DNA of 64,000 nt from Zavarzinella formosa DSM 19928 (GTDB taxonomy: Bacteria; Planctomycetota; Planctomycetia; Gemmatales; Gemmataceae): NCBI RefSeq assembly GCF_000255705.1, contig NZ_JH636442.1, positions 236,114-300,113 on the forward strand, written 5' to 3'. The first letter of the stretch is position 1; the number at the start of each line of letters is the position of its first letter. Shown in pieces: positions 44,811 through 53,254 of this stretch. The position numbers were made by a program, and so were the translations under genes. Below the pieces are notes generated by a model that was not told where the DNA came from, did no database searches, and saw only the letters and a list, made by a program, of their open reading frames with translations.

Positions 44811-46010
44811 ATGGCCACTATCTCGACAAACAAGAACGGTTTCCGACGCATCCTGTTTGTGAACGCCAACGGGGAACGGAAGTCGATTTATCTAGGCAAA
44901 GTGCCCGCCAAAACCGCCAACGAAATTCGGGCGAAGGTAGAAAGCCTTGCGTCGTCAAATTCGTCGCAGTCGGCCATTGAGAAGCCGACCGCCATATGGG
45001 TGGCGAGCATCGGCGACGAACTGGCCGATAAATAGGCCGCCGTGGGATTGATCCCCGAGCGGGTGAAAAGGGAAGTGACGACATTGGCCGGGTTGATTGA
45101 ACACGTCGTCGGTCTTCAGGCCGACGCAAAGCCGCGAACGCTCAACACCCTGAAACAAGCCGGTGCGAAACTGGTCGATCATTTTGGAGGAACGAAACCC
45201 TTCGACCGCATCACCGAAGGGGAAGCGGATGGATTCGTTGCCGCGATGCGAAAGAAGTATTCGCCCGCCTACGTCTCCCGGCTCATCAAGTATGGGAAAC
45301 AATTCTTCCACGCAGCCCGCCTCGCCGAGCTGGTGGCCTCAAACCCATTTTCCGATGTGAAGGCCGGTTCAATGGCGAACCCTGAACGGCAGTATTATCT
45401 GACCCGTGAAGACACGCAAAAGATTCTCGACGTCTGCCCCAATGCCGAATGGCGGTTAATCGTCGCCTTGGCACGCTTCGGGGGGCTTCGTTGCCCGTCG
45501 GAACTGGCCGCGTTGACGTGGGATGACGTGGATTGGGAGAGGAACAGGTTTTTAGTGAAGTCTCCGAAAACTGCTCATCATGCCGACGGGGGCCGACGTT
45601 GGGTTCCGTTGTTCCCGGAACTCCGGCCGTACTTGGAAGAGATCTTCGAGAAGGCCGAACCGGGAACCATCTATGTCGCCCGGCGAAACGTGGCTCATGA
45701 CACCAACCTGCGAACCATGTTCGAGAGGATCGTCCACCGGGCCGGGCTGATCCCGTGGCCGAAACCATTCCAGAACATGCGCGCCAGCCGGGAAACGGAA
45801 CTTGTCCAGACCTTCCCCCTGCACGTCGTCACAGCTTGGATTGGCAACTCTGCCCGTGTCGCCGCGAAGCATTATTTGCAAGTGACGGACGCGGATTATC
45901 TTCGGACCATCACCGACGACGCGCGGACGACGCGCCAAACGACGCAGTTAGGAGATGCTTTGAACCGGCCTGAAAAGTCTGAAATACCGCAAACAGTTAC
46001 GCCACGGTAG
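44811..46010 (+). pseudogene. Tyrosine recombinase/integrase interrupted by an in-frame TAG
   Basis: A site-specific recombinase in one frame, split by TAG at 45033-45035. The first part (ATG 44811, GAGG upstream; MATISTNKNGFRRILFVN) is the N-terminal arm-binding region. After the stop the frame continues directly with AAVGLIPERVKREV, the core-binding domain, and the catalytic domain with Arg in GGLRCPSELAALTW, Lys in VKSPKTAH, Arg in NMRASRETEL, LHVVTAWIGN and the nucleophile Tyr in KHYLQVTD. All catalytic residues are intact. TTG to TAG is the simplest origin. A GTG at 45042 lacks a ribosome site. The gene points at the 3' end of tRNA-Arg, 49 nt away. Confidence 0.85.
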
Positions 46011-46028
46011 TTTAGTCTTCCCGTGGCG
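46000..46028 (+). terminator. Hairpin overlapping the integrase stop
   Basis: CGCCACGG (46000-46007) pairs with CCGTGGCG (46021-46028) around the stop codon. No T-run follows, so terminator function is uncertain. Confidence 0.35.
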
Positions 46029-46058
46029 TCGAGTGTCATATGCAGTCAATCTGAAAAC

Positions 46059-46132
46059 TACGCCCGACAGGAGTCGAACCTGTAACCTGCGGTTCCGAAG
46101 ACCGCTGCTCTATCCAGTTGAGCTACGGGCGC
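46059..46132 (-). tRNA. tRNA-Arg (TCG anticodon)
   Basis: Cloverleaf on the minus strand: acceptor GCGCCCG with CGGGCGT (first pair G-U), D arm GCTC.GAGC, anticodon arm GCGGT-CTTCGGA-ACCGC with anticodon TCG, and T arm with GGTTCGACTCC. The 3' CCA is not encoded. The integrase reading frame ends 49 nt from its 3' end, the usual integration target side. Confidence 0.95.
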
Positions 46133-46181
46133 GTGGATGAAAGTTTACGGACAGTCGGTCAGAAGGCCATCACAAGGAAAC

Positions 46182-46213
46182 AAAAATACCGGCGGGGGTT
46201 GCCCCCCGCCGGT
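46182..46213 (-). terminator. Rho-independent terminator of the ExbB-ExbD-toroid operon
   Basis: A GC-rich stem CCGGCGGGGG with CCCCCCGCCGG, followed in the minus direction by TATTTTTGTTT, 28 nt after the last gene of the operon. Confidence 0.9.
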
Positions 46214-46241
46214 CGCGAGTACCGGCCCTCCGGATTCCGTG

Positions 46242-47807
46242 TTATCGTTCGAGTTCGGCCAGGCCGCCATTGTCCCGCTTGTAGAGCGGCAGGTGGCGGT
46301 AGTAAACTTCCAAGGTCAGCAGGGCCAGGCAGGTGGTGCCGAGTCGGCCGCAGGAGGAGCCGATGAAGCCGCCGTCCTTTTCCCAACTTCCCTTCAGTGT
46401 TTCGTCAGCTGACTTGTTTTGCAGGTTGATCAGCAAATCGCGAATTTTCGGGTTCCAGAATTTGTGCCAGTCCGGACCGTCGTAGAAATGCATCACTTGC
46501 GTGGCATAGTAGTAGAAGTACATGTCGAAGAAGTTCATCGCCGGCGGGAACTGCTTGATGAATTCCACCCCGCGAGCAAAAGCCGGGTGCTTCGGCGTCC
46601 AGCCGATATAATACCGGCTCAAGAGGCCAACCGGCGTCAGGGATTGCGAAGCGCCCTTCTCCCGGTAGCCGTACTTGGCACCCGAATCACTCGACACATC
46701 GTTCAGGAATTTTTCGGTCAGGCCGTAAACCTTTTCCTTGTCGAACTTGATCTCGGCCAGTTTGGCCGAGTGCAGCGCCTGAATCTGCCAGCCGACGATT
46801 GAGGTGTCGCCTTCCGTGCCGGAGGAGTAACCCCAACTGCCATTCTTCGCTTGGGCGTGAACCAGAAAGCCAATCGCATCCGTGGCTTTCCTCTTAACCA
46901 GCGGATCGCGGGTCATCCCGGTGGCTTCACAGAGAGTCACGCAACCGATGGCGTGTTCGTACATGTTGGCGGACATCATGCCGCCGGAACCGACCCGGCT
47001 CATCAGCCATTGCAGGCCCCCATCAACGGTCTTCTTGTATTTGCCGTTCGACTTGTGGGTCTCCCCGGCGGCGAGGAACGGCAACAAAGCCATCCCGGTC
47101 GCGGCCACTTTGTTGGCCTTTGAGCCGCCGTCGTATTCCCAAGAGCCGTCCTTCAGTTGCTTGCGGGCCAGCCAGCTCAGCCCTCGGGCCACGGCCGCTT
47201 CGGACTCGCTGTTGCCGCCACCGGCCTTGAGGAGTTTGTCCTTGGTCGCGCCGGAATTTCGGCCTTTCATGCCATCCACAGACATGCTCGCATTGCCGCC
47301 GTCTTTACCCATTTGAGCCCCAACGTCGCTCGCCGGGCCATCCACGCCGGTCGGCCCGGCATTGTCGGTGATTCCGGCATTGGCGGTTTGGGGGGCGATG
47401 TCTTCTTTCTGGTTTTCCAGTCCGACCGGTTCGTCGGATTTCGGCGCCTCGACGTTGGCAACGTCTTCTTTGTCCACATTGGTGGCGGCGGCGAGATCGG
47501 CGTCGAAACCGATGTCCTCGTTCGTGAGGTTTTCTTTTTCTTCCTTTGGCTCTTCCACTTGGGCAGCCACGATATTGTCGTCCATCTTGGCGGCGACGTT
47601 CTCGGGGGAAGACAGGAACAAAATCCCGACCCCGATGACCACCACATGAATGGCCCCGGAGATCACCCACGCCGGGACGTGCCGACTGAGCACCCGGGTT
47701 TGCAAATCATCTTCGGCCACTTCGACACGACGGATCACCGGAACGCCCTTTGGCTTTCCGGCACTGTCTGTCGCCGGGGTTTCCGGCTTTTCAGGTTTCG
47801 TGGACAC
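46242..47807 (-). CDS. TonB/TolA-architecture protein with terpene-cyclase-like alpha/alpha-toroid domain
   Basis: A 521-residue bitopic protein. Residues 1-45 are polar and cytoplasmic; one TM helix (about 46-66, WVISGAIHVVVIGVGILF) contains Ser50-x3-His54, the same spacing as the SxxxH signature of TonB and TolA. Residues 67-200 form a charged periplasmic spacer (VEEPKEEKENLTNED). Residues 201-510 are a prenyltransferase/squalene-oxidase-type toroid with GSWEYDGG, GSWGYSSG, GWQIQALHSAK and GSWEKDGGF repeats but no DxDD catalytic motif. It is last in an operon after ExbB, two ExbDs and a bitopic partner, so it is probably energised by them. Start GTG 47807, with GGGAGG upstream. Confidence 0.85.
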   Translation of the reverse strand: MSTKPEKPETPATDSAGKPKGVPVIRRVEVAEDDLQTRVLSRHVPAWVISGAIHVVVIGVGILFLSSPENVAAKMDDNIVAAQVEEPKEEKENLTNEDIGFDADLAAATNVDKEDVANVEAPKSDEPVGLENQKEDIAPQTANAGITDNAGPTGVDGPASDVGAQMGKDGGNASMSVDGMKGRNSGATKDKLLKAGGGNSESEAAVARGLSWLARKQLKDGSWEYDGGSKANKVAATGMALLPFLAAGETHKSNGKYKKTVDGGLQWLMSRVGSGGMMSANMYEHAIGCVTLCEATGMTRDPLVKRKATDAIGFLVHAQAKNGSWGYSSGTEGDTSIVGWQIQALHSAKLAEIKFDKEKVYGLTEKFLNDVSSDSGAKYGYREKGASQSLTPVGLLSRYYIGWTPKHPAFARGVEFIKQFPPAMNFFDMYFYYYATQVMHFYDGPDWHKFWNPKIRDLLINLQNKSADETLKGSWEKDGGFIGSSCGRLGTTCLALLTLEVYYRHLPLYKRDNGGLAELER

Positions 47808-47885
47808 CGTTAGACCTCCCGAACTGGAAATTCCAACATATGAATAACAAATTAGACTCTTGAACCGGGCGAACGTTCCCGAAAA

Positions 47886-48806
47886 TCAGGAAGACTCGTC
47901 CGAAAAACTCGTCGATTCTTCCAAACGGCGGCGTTTTTCTTCCTCGACATACCGCCCCCCCCGCTTCAACCACCATCCCAAGCCGGCAATGCACAGCACC
48001 AGAGTCAACATGCACAAGACAATTGTCAGGAGCATGTTGTCCGAATAAAGCGGTTCGGTGTTGGCCGCCGATCCCTTGTTTTCAAAAGTCCGGCCGAGGA
48101 ATAACGGAGCCCGGCGCCATTGTTTCTTGCCAGCTTCGCCGGGCTTGTCCTGACGGCTTTCGTAGCGGAACAACTTGAAGAAATAGCCGTCAAACGACAC
48201 ATTCAAATTTTGGTTTTCCCCCGGTTCAACCCCTTCGGGAAGTTCGGAGACCACCAGACAAAGCGGGTCGTTGTGACCGGCCGGGTAAATCCAAACCTCA
48301 TAAAGCTTGTCAATTTTGTCAAGCTCGCGCAGTCCGTCCGTGGGCTTCATCGGAAGGATGAGGGACAGTTTTCCCTCAAAATGCATCAATTCCCGAAGAT
48401 ATTCCGCGCGAAGACCATCTTTAAACAGGGTTGGGTATGGCACATTCCGGGCTGAGTGTCTCGCCATCACCTCGGGTTTTAGTTTGCTGGCAAAAGCCAG
48501 AACGTAATCGTAAGCCTTGAGTTCATTGGCGGCGGCCATCTCCTTTTTCGGGTCGATGATCTTCTTGCCGCGATACTCAAATGGGGCGTCATCCTCAATG
48601 AACTCGAAGTTTTCATATTTCGGGTCCAACTGAACCGATTCCGCTTCCGGACGTGGCTGAGCCACTTTAGTCACATCGGTCGGCGGGAGAGTTTGACCTG
48701 GTTCTTGGGCGATTAGTGTGAGAGAACCCGCCAAAAACGAAGCTACGGAAACGAACCGGATAATTGTTCCCGTGAACCGGCGGCAGATTTGTCCGGTGTT
48801 GCTCAT
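47886..48806 (-). CDS. Conserved bitopic membrane protein of the ExbBD operon
   Basis: A 306-residue protein with a signal peptide (about 1-34), a periplasmic domain of about 210 residues (FIEDDAPFEYRGKKIIDPKK, KLYEVWIYPAGHNDPLCLVV, LNVSFDGYFFKLFRY) and one C-terminal membrane helix (about 258-280, MLLTIVLCMLTLVLCIAGLG) followed by a basic tail. I recognise no named family. Its fixed place between exbD and the toroid gene suggests a structural partner of that machine. ATG 48806. Confidence 0.7.
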   Translation of the reverse strand: MSNTGQICRRFTGTIIRFVSVASFLAGSLTLIAQEPGQTLPPTDVTKVAQPRPEAESVQLDPKYENFEFIEDDAPFEYRGKKIIDPKKEMAAANELKAYDYVLAFASKLKPEVMARHSARNVPYPTLFKDGLRAEYLRELMHFEGKLSLILPMKPTDGLRELDKIDKLYEVWIYPAGHNDPLCLVVSELPEGVEPGENQNLNVSFDGYFFKLFRYESRQDKPGEAGKKQWRRAPLFLGRTFENKGSAANTEPLYSDNMLLTIVLCMLTLVLCIAGLGWWLKRGGRYVEEEKRRRLEESTSFSDESS

Positions 48807-48917
48807 GGGATTCTCTCTGTGGGTTGAGACGCCGAAACTGGTCAGATAGTTCCCGGAGTTGGCTGAAATATTACCACCCTGAGATCATTCTAACAGGCGA
48901 CCGAGACTAGAACCGCG

Positions 48918-49415
48918 TCAATTCTTCTCTTTTTTGATCGGCGTGAGCCCAACCGATTCGTATCCGGCCCGCTTGCAGACATCCATCACTTCGATCAACC
49001 GGGCATAACTCAGGTCAGGCGAAGCCTCGATGGTGACTGAGATAGCCTCGGGGCCCTTGCCGGCCGGTTTGGGAATATCCTTGAGAGCCTTCAACAACGC
49101 CGCCAGTTTGTTTTCACCAACCAACTCGGCGGGCGCCGAGACCGGCCCCTTGAAACTGATCAACCCAATGTCTCCCTGCGAGGAGAACACCGTGATCGTA
49201 TATTCGTCTTTTTTGTCATCCGAGGGAATATCGACTTTATCGGTCGGTGTCTCGGCCGCGTCCGGCTTTGGCAGATTAATCGACATCTGGCCTTCGGTCG
49301 GCATCGGCTTGAAGGTCAGCATGAAGAAGGACAAAAGCTGAAAGCTCATATCCAACATCGGCGTGATCGGCAGGGTGATGTCGATCGGGGGCTCTTTTTT
49401 CTTCTTGTGGCTCAT
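48918..49415 (-). CDS. ExbD/TolR-family protein (second copy)
   Basis: A 165-residue member of the ExbD/TolR family, the proton-pathway and peptidoglycan-side subunit of ExbB-ExbD motors. The single TM helix ITPMLDMSFQLLSFFMLTF carries the conserved membrane Asp (LDM); the C-terminal domain is the ExbD-type alpha/beta fold (SVTIEASPDLSYARLIEVMD). It follows the first exbD by only 10 nt, with GAGGGG before ATG 49415. The two paralogues differ strongly in the periplasmic part and may form heterodimers. Confidence 0.92.
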   Translation of the reverse strand: MSHKKKKEPPIDITLPITPMLDMSFQLLSFFMLTFKPMPTEGQMSINLPKPDAAETPTDKVDIPSDDKKDEYTITVFSSQGDIGLISFKGPVSAPAELVGENKLAALLKALKDIPKPAGKGPEAISVTIEASPDLSYARLIEVMDVCKRAGYESVGLTPIKKEKN

Positions 49416-49425
49416 GTCGATCCCC

Positions 49426-49899
49426 TCATTTCGACCCGGGCAGTTCGGCCCGAAGTTGCAAGTGCTTGAAGCCGACCTTTTTGATGGCCGTCATCGTCTT
49501 GTGCAAATCGCGGAACTTGGCGTCTTTGTCAGCCCGGATGATTACCGTGACCAGATCATAAACCCGCTCGGGGGTTTTGCCATCTTGGTTCAGGCGATTG
49601 ACTTTCACGAAGTTCCGCATGTTGAACATAATTTCCGACTCGTCGATAATCGGTTCTTTGCCGGGAAACAAGATGTGGCCTGATTTGTCCACATTCACAT
49701 ACATGAAGTTCGTGTCCTTGGCCGTCAGCGGCTTCGCCTGGCTGGCAATGGGCAACTTGATTTTGTCGCTCATTTCGTCGGACACGAAGTTGGTCACGAG
49801 CATGAAAAACATGACCAACTGGAGAACCATGTCCAAGAGCGGAGTCAGGTTTGGCTCCGAGCTGACTCCGTCCTCACCGCCACCGCCGCCGTGACTCAT
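49426..49899 (-). CDS. ExbD/TolR-family protein (first copy)
   Basis: A 157-residue ExbD/TolR subunit. N-terminus MSHGGGGGEDGVSSEPNLTP, then the membrane helix LLDMVLQLVMFFMLVTNF with the conserved Asp, then a periplasmic domain ending VIIRADKDAKFRDLHKTMTA. ATG 49899 is preferred over the open extension to 49950 because the second copy opens with the same MSH. It lies downstream of exbB in the same operon. Confidence 0.92.
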   Translation of the reverse strand: MSHGGGGGEDGVSSEPNLTPLLDMVLQLVMFFMLVTNFVSDEMSDKIKLPIASQAKPLTAKDTNFMYVNVDKSGHILFPGKEPIIDESEIMFNMRNFVKVNRLNQDGKTPERVYDLVTVIIRADKDAKFRDLHKTMTAIKKVGFKHLQLRAELPGSK

Positions 49900-49985
49900 C
49901 TGGAAACCCCCGCGAGGAACCTGTGAATTGGGATGACGGAACCCGGTCAAGAGTTCCGTCCGTCACCGAAAGTCCGCCTCGAAAC

Positions 49986-50825
49986 TTAGCGGGCCGGAGC
50001 CGGCGGCGGGGGAGGCGGCGGGGCCGACGCCGGTCCGGCGGTCGCCGTTGTTCCGGTCGTGCCCGTGGGAACGCCGCCGGCCTTCTTGGAGTTGTGGTAC
50101 ATCTGGGTCAGCAGATCGTCCGCAATGTGGCTCGTGTCCATTGACACTGAGATGATGCGATTGCGGAAGAAAGCGTTGAAGAAAATAGCCGGGACGGAGA
50201 TGCCGATCCCGAGGAACGTCACAGAGAGGGCTTCCGAAATCCCCTTGGCCAGTTCGGCCGGATTCGGCGGACCACCCTTCCCGAGCGACATAAACGCCCG
50301 GATCATCCCGAGCACCGTTCCCACCAGCCCGATGAGCGGCCCGAGCGACCCGATCACGGCTGTATAGTTGTTTAGCTGTTCCTTGCCAGACCGGATGCTG
50401 TCAAGCATGTTCGAGGCGGCATCACGGGCGTCTTCCAATCCATACTGCAACCGGCTCATCCCGGCCGTCAGCACCCGGCCGAGGAACGAGGAGTCGTTCC
50501 GGGCCATGTCGAAAGCTTCCTTGAACCGGCGCTTGTTGACGGTGTCAATGAATTCATCCACGAAGCCCGGCGGGATGGCGACGCTCATCCGCAGGTCGAG
50601 CAGCAACAGGACGATGAGGGCGACGAGGGCGATGGAGGGAAGCCCCAGCACCACCATGAAGACCCAACCGGCCGACTCGATGATGTGGAGGAAGATGCTT
50701 TTGTCGGGTCTTGCCGCATCGCCCTCCTGCGCGAACGACGGATCGGCCGTGAGAAGCAGAACCAGAACGGCGAGCAAAAAGGTTGCCATCGCAACCCAAC
50801 GCCGTCGCGTCAACAATTCGAGCAT
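49986..50825 (-). CDS. MotA/TolQ/ExbB-family proton channel protein
   Basis: A 279-residue ExbB-type channel subunit. A signal-like hydrophobic start (MATFLLAVLVLLLTADPSFA) precedes the first channel helix (GWVFMVVLGLPSIALVAL). A cytoplasmic loop (NKRRFKEAFDMARNDSSFLG) follows, then the two conserved helices (IGSLGPLIGLVGTVLGMIRA and LSVTFLGIGISVPAIFFNAF). The C-terminus is a Thr/Pro/Ala tail (PPPPPPPAPAR). With ExbD it converts proton flux into mechanical work. First gene of the five-gene operon; ATG 50825. Confidence 0.92.
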   Translation of the reverse strand: MLELLTRRRWVAMATFLLAVLVLLLTADPSFAQEGDAARPDKSIFLHIIESAGWVFMVVLGLPSIALVALIVLLLLDLRMSVAIPPGFVDEFIDTVNKRRFKEAFDMARNDSSFLGRVLTAGMSRLQYGLEDARDAASNMLDSIRSGKEQLNNYTAVIGSLGPLIGLVGTVLGMIRAFMSLGKGGPPNPAELAKGISEALSVTFLGIGISVPAIFFNAFFRNRIISVSMDTSHIADDLLTQMYHNSKKAGGVPTGTTGTTATAGPASAPPPPPPPAPAR

Positions 50826-51120
50826 GGTGACTCGCTGTAAGGGAGATACAAGAACAGAGTGTTTCCGATTGTTGCCCGAGGTGGGGGCTCAGAATCGACC
50901 GAAACACTCACAAGACAGTGATTTTGGGTAAAGGTATACAACATGGAAACGCATTCAACCACTCGGGTCAAGAGTTTTCTTCGCGTGGACAATATTTTTC
51001 CATCGCAACCCCGGCGTTTTCGGATCTTTGAGCGGGCGGCCAAACGCGGGACTTGATATGCTTGACGGAATGGACTGGGGATTTGTTCCAACAAATGAAC
51101 AAGGAATTCGGAGCAGGGTC

Positions 51121-52008
51121 ATGACGCGGGGAGAACAATTTGCCGGCCTGACGGTCGCCTTGGTGACGCCATTGAAGAACGGCGAAGTGGATTACGACGA
51201 CCTTCGGAAACTGGTCGACTGGCACGTTGCCCAAGGAACCGACTGCCTCGCCCCGGTCGGAACCACCGGCGAATCCCCCACGTTAAACCACGACGAACAC
51301 GAGAAAGTCATCAGCGTGGTCGTCGAGCAGGCCCGCGGCCGCATCAAGGTCATGCCGGGCACGGGTTCCAACTCCACCCGCGAGGCGATTCGGCTGACGA
51401 AGTTCGCCAAGAAGGTCGGCGCGGACGGGGCGTTGATGGTCGGCCCGTATTACAACAAGCCGACCCAAGAAGGCTATTACCAGCACTTCGCGGCCGTGGC
51501 CGAGTCGGTGGATATCCCGATTGTGCTGTACAACATTCCGGGCCGCACCGGGTCGAATATTCTGCCGGAAACGATGGCCAGACTGGCTGAAAAATGCCCA
51601 ACCCTCGTGGCCGTGAAGGAAGCGACCGGCTCTCTGGACCAAGCCTCGCAAATCATCGCCCTGACGAACCTGACGGTTCTCTCAGGGGACGACTCCCTGA
51701 CGCTCCCCTTGATGAGCATCGGCGGACGCGGGGTGATTTCCGTGGTGGGTAACATTGTCCCCAAGGACATGAAAGCCTTGATCGCCGCCTTCAACGCCGG
51801 GAACATTCCCGAAGCGCAGAAGTGGCACAAGCAACTCTTCCCGCTTTGCCGGGACATGCTCGGGGCGGCGACAAACCCGATCCCCCTCAAGACGGCGATG
51901 ATGCTCTTGGGCCGCGGCAACGGCGAATTGCGGTTGCCGATGTGCGGGATGGATGACGCGGGCAAGGACAAGATTCGCAAGACCCTGACGCAATACGGCT
52001 TGCTGTGA
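51121..52008 (+). CDS. dapA: 4-hydroxy-tetrahydrodipicolinate synthase
   Basis: A 295-residue TIM-barrel aldolase that condenses pyruvate with aspartate semialdehyde in lysine/diaminopimelate synthesis. Schiff-base Lys166 is in VAVKEATGS, Tyr137 in [11 protein letters not shown], and GTTGESPTL (47-55) binds substrate. The length matches the family. The start is ATG 51121 with GCAGGG upstream; the open 5' extension is not supported. It is followed by a bidirectional terminator. Confidence 0.93.
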   Translation: MTRGEQFAGLTVALVTPLKNGEVDYDDLRKLVDWHVAQGTDCLAPVGTTGESPTLNHDEHEKVISVVVEQARGRIKVMPGTGSNSTREAIRLTKFAKKVGADGALMVGPYYNKPTQEGYYQHFAAVAESVDIPIVLYNIPGRTGSNILPETMARLAEKCPTLVAVKEATGSLDQASQIIALTNLTVLSGDDSLTLPLMSIGGRGVISVVGNIVPKDMKALIAAFNAGNIPEAQKWHKQLFPLCRDMLGAATNPIPLKTAMMLLGRGNGELRLPMCGMDDAGKDKIRKTLTQYGLL

Positions 52009-52046
52009 AATGTGCGTCAGGTGACATGCCTGACCTGTCGTTCAAA

Positions 52047-52079
52047 CGAAAAACCCCGCCATTTCGGCGGGGTTTTTCG
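52047..52079. terminator. Bidirectional intrinsic terminator
   Basis: CGAAAAACCCCGCC (52047-52060) pairs with GGCGGGGTTTTTCG (52066-52079), loop ATTTC, with A and T runs on both sides, between convergent dapA and the oxidoreductase gene. Confidence 0.93.
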
Positions 52080-52084
52080 TTGGC

Positions 52085-53230
52085 TCACACCTTCGGAATA
52101 TTCACCCATTGCTGGCTCTTCGCCGAATCCAGAATGGCGTCAAGAATCACTTGGGTTTCCATTGCATCGCGGAATGTCGGCGAGCAAGGTTTGCCGCTCG
52201 ACAGCCCTTCGATGAAGTCGGCCACCTGATGCACGAAGCTCGACTCGTACCCGATGGCCAGACCGGGAACCCACCACTTGCCCATGTACGGATGGTCACC
52301 ATCGGTGACGTGAATCGAGTGCCAACCGCGGATCTTGGATTCATCCCGGTGGTCGAAGTATTGAAGGCGGTGCAGGTCGTGCAAATCCCATGAAATCGAG
52401 GCTTTTTCGCCGTTGATTTCAAAGGTGTACAGGGCCTTGTGGCCTCGGGCATATCGCGTGGATTCAAAGTTCGCCAGCGACCCGTTCTCGAACTTGCCCA
52501 TGAAGGTGCAAGCATCGTCGATGGTCACTTCCTGCACCTTGCCGGTGAGGTTGTGCTTGCGTTCTTTGATGAAGGTTTCCGTCAGCGCCGAGAGGCTCGA
52601 CATCCGGCCGTTGAGCCACAGGGCGGTGTCGATGCAGTGAGCCAGCAAGTCCCCGGAGACGCCGCTGCCGGCGGCCGCCGCGTCGAGCCGCCAGAGGCCG
52701 TTGCCCCCCTGCGGCAACTCGGGGGAAATGGTCCAGTCTTGCAGGAATTTGGCCCGGTAGTGGAAGATTTTGCCGAGCCGGCCTTCGTCGATGAGTTGCT
52801 TGGCCAGTGTGACCGCCGGGATGCGGCGATAGTTGTACCAAACGGTGTTTGCCACCCCGGCCTTTTCAACAGCCTCGACCATCTTGCGGCCCTCAGCCGC
52901 GTTCAGGGCCAGAGGCTTTTCGCACAGGATCATCTTGCCCGCCGCCGCCGCCGCGAGGGCAATTTCGCAGTGCAGATTATTGGGCACGCAGATATCGACG
53001 GCGTCGATGTCCTTGCGTTCGAGCAGCTTTCGCCAGTCGGTTTCAATGGATTCGTAGCCCCATTGGTCGGCGAACTCTTTGGCCTTCTCGGCGTTGCGGG
53101 CGCAAGCGGCTTTCAAGACGGTGCGGTACTTCAGGTCAAAAAAATTGTTCACCTGAACGTAGGCATTCGAGTGGGCACGGCCCATGAAGCCATAACCGAT
53201 CATCCCGATATTGAGCGGCTTTTTTGACAT
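52085..53230 (-). CDS. Gfo/Idh/MocA family oxidoreductase
   Basis: A 381-residue NAD(P)-dependent dehydrogenase. The nucleotide-binding loop GYGFMG is at 12-17, EKP at 104-106 (CEKPLALN), and a GxxxHxxD-type active-site segment is present ([15 protein letters not shown], with His and Asp positioned as in inositol and sugar dehydrogenases). It shares little with the paralogue at 5255. Encoded downstream of a sugar isomerase-like protein and a beta-lactamase-fold protein, it may act with the isomerase on a sugar or polyol. AGGA precedes ATG 53230. Confidence 0.88.
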   Translation of the reverse strand: MSKKPLNIGMIGYGFMGRAHSNAYVQVNNFFDLKYRTVLKAACARNAEKAKEFADQWGYESIETDWRKLLERKDIDAVDICVPNNLHCEIALAAAAAGKMILCEKPLALNAAEGRKMVEAVEKAGVANTVWYNYRRIPAVTLAKQLIDEGRLGKIFHYRAKFLQDWTISPELPQGGNGLWRLDAAAAGSGVSGDLLAHCIDTALWLNGRMSSLSALTETFIKERKHNLTGKVQEVTIDDACTFMGKFENGSLANFESTRYARGHKALYTFEINGEKASISWDLHDLHRLQYFDHRDESKIRGWHSIHVTDGDHPYMGKWWVPGLAIGYESSFVHQVADFIEGLSSGKPCSPTFRDAMETQVILDAILDSAKSQQWVNIPKV

Positions 53231-53254
53231 GGAGAGTTCCTGGTTGGTTGGGGG

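Noticed and set aside
45042-46010. Integrase second half as an independent gene
   Set aside because: The GTG start has no ribosome site and lies exactly in frame after the TAG; the N-terminal half matches the rest of the same protein.
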